Assembly (NCBI GenBank): GCA_003993805.1
Contig: RSEF01000002.1
Location: 66,528,934-66,592,933, forward strand
Source: Himantopus leucocephalus
Lineage: Eukaryota > Chordata > Aves > Charadriiformes > Recurvirostridae
Length of the DNA stretch: 64,000 bases
Direction: 5' to 3'
Shown here: positions 63,801 to 64,000 of the stretch, piece after piece
How positions within the stretch are numbered: position 1 is the first letter of the stretch
Layout: each line of letters begins with the position of its first letter
Program-made: the position numbers and the translations under genes
Notes under the pieces: model-generated
What the model was told of the DNA's origin: nothing
What the model saw: the letters and a program-made list of their open reading frames with translations, nothing else
The model's database searches: none

Positions 63801-64000
63801 GTTCTCATTTGTAAAAAATTCATTGGAAACAGCTCTTGAGAGAGAAGGCAGACATAATTTTATTTATTTAGATTTAACTGAGAAGAACCCAGACGTGTAG
63901 TGGTGGTTTAGCATTATCTCTGTTTAAGAATAACTGACATGAATTCTTATCAGTTACATATTATAGAAAGTAAATGTAATTTAATTTTACGATTTTTTTT

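Larger units (their letters stand above)
559..64000 (+). other. ATP9B: ATP9B gene, 5' portion (exons 1-7 of a longer gene; continues past window)
   Basis: Seven exons join in frame to give about 251 residues that match, from memory of the family, the N-terminus of vertebrate ATP9B. ATP9B is a P4-ATPase of about 1,150 residues, placed at the trans-Golgi network and reported not to need a CDC50 partner. Residues 1-140 are a cytosolic N-terminus ending in the P4 signature YNVFTFIPG. Transmembrane helix 1 spans about 148-166 and helix 2 about 170-190. The actuator domain begins near 205 and includes VGDLIIVEK and RIPSD. Intron sizes are 15,580, 8,992, 4,349, 3,748, 9,275 and 7,605 bp, and at least 13,139 bp for intron 7. 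The DGET loop, the DKTGTLT phosphorylation site and the C-terminal helices are not in the window. The start MADQIPL and the acidic segment [14 protein letters not shown] favour ATP9B over its paralogue ATP9A. The 3' end of this entry is the window edge, not the gene end. Confidence 0.95.
50862..64000 (+). other. ATP9B intron 7, incomplete (at least 13.1 kb)
   Basis: The donor is gtatgt and no acceptor is reached. The intron contains three CR1 fragments (54.5, 57.1 and 61.8 kb), A-rich tracts at 53.3 and 54.4 kb, short tandem pairs at 52.9 and 57.96 kb, and a candidate conserved non-coding segment near 63 kb. I see no coding exon. Confidence 0.88.

Noticed and set aside
50862..64000. Possible exon 8 of ATP9B (DGETDWKLK region)
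   Set aside because: Searched by eye for the expected peptide and an acceptor in phase; none found, so it should lie beyond the window.
1..64000. tRNA, rRNA, snRNA genes, CRISPR arrays, endogenous retrovirus LTRs or bacterial-type defence systems
   Set aside because: No cloverleaf with A/B boxes, regularly spaced direct repeats, long terminal repeats or operon-like gene clusters were recognised. A covariance-model and repeat-library search would be decisive.

Overview
This window is vertebrate, and most likely avian, nuclear DNA. It has GT-AG introns, a CpG-island promoter and AT-rich introns. It also carries several CR1 non-LTR retrotransposon copies with the bird-typical 3' end (ATTCTGTG/ATTCTATG units). 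The only gene I can support is the 5' part of ATP9B, a class-2 P4-ATPase (putative phospholipid flippase of the trans-Golgi/endosomal system), on the plus strand. The species cannot be fixed from sequence alone.

Layout. Positions 1 to about 1,120 form a CpG island. It holds a perfect CRE palindrome, GC boxes in a G-quadruplex-prone run, a YY1-like motif over the start codon, and coding exon 1 (ATG at 559). Six further coding exons follow at 16,234, 25,400, 29,900, 33,762, 43,146 and 50,810. All have GT-AG borders and matching reading phases. Together the seven exons give 754 coding bases, or 251 complete codons plus one base. They encode the cytosolic N-terminus, transmembrane helices 1 and 2, and the first part of the actuator domain. 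The window ends inside intron 7. The rest of the actuator domain, the phosphorylation domain and the remaining transmembrane helices lie beyond base 64,000.

The other roughly 98% is intron. Seven CR1 copies are recognisable: a long broken copy with endonuclease and reverse-transcriptase remnants at about 12.74-14.76 kb, an old diverged copy at about 22.7-23.6 kb, and shorter 3' fragments at about 23.7, 47.3, 54.5, 57.1 and 61.8 kb. There are also small tandem duplications, low-complexity tracts and six single-N positions. One N sits exactly between two near-identical 102-bp copies, which suggests an assembly artefact.

I found no tRNA, rRNA, CRISPR array, bacterial-type operon or second protein-coding gene, and no evidence of a novel multi-gene system. 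The points most worth checking are the weakly defined exon 6, whose junction with exon 5 rebuilds a donor-like sequence, the oppositely oriented CR1 copies flanking exons, a candidate conserved non-coding segment near 63 kb, and the probable false duplication at 2.1-2.3 kb.
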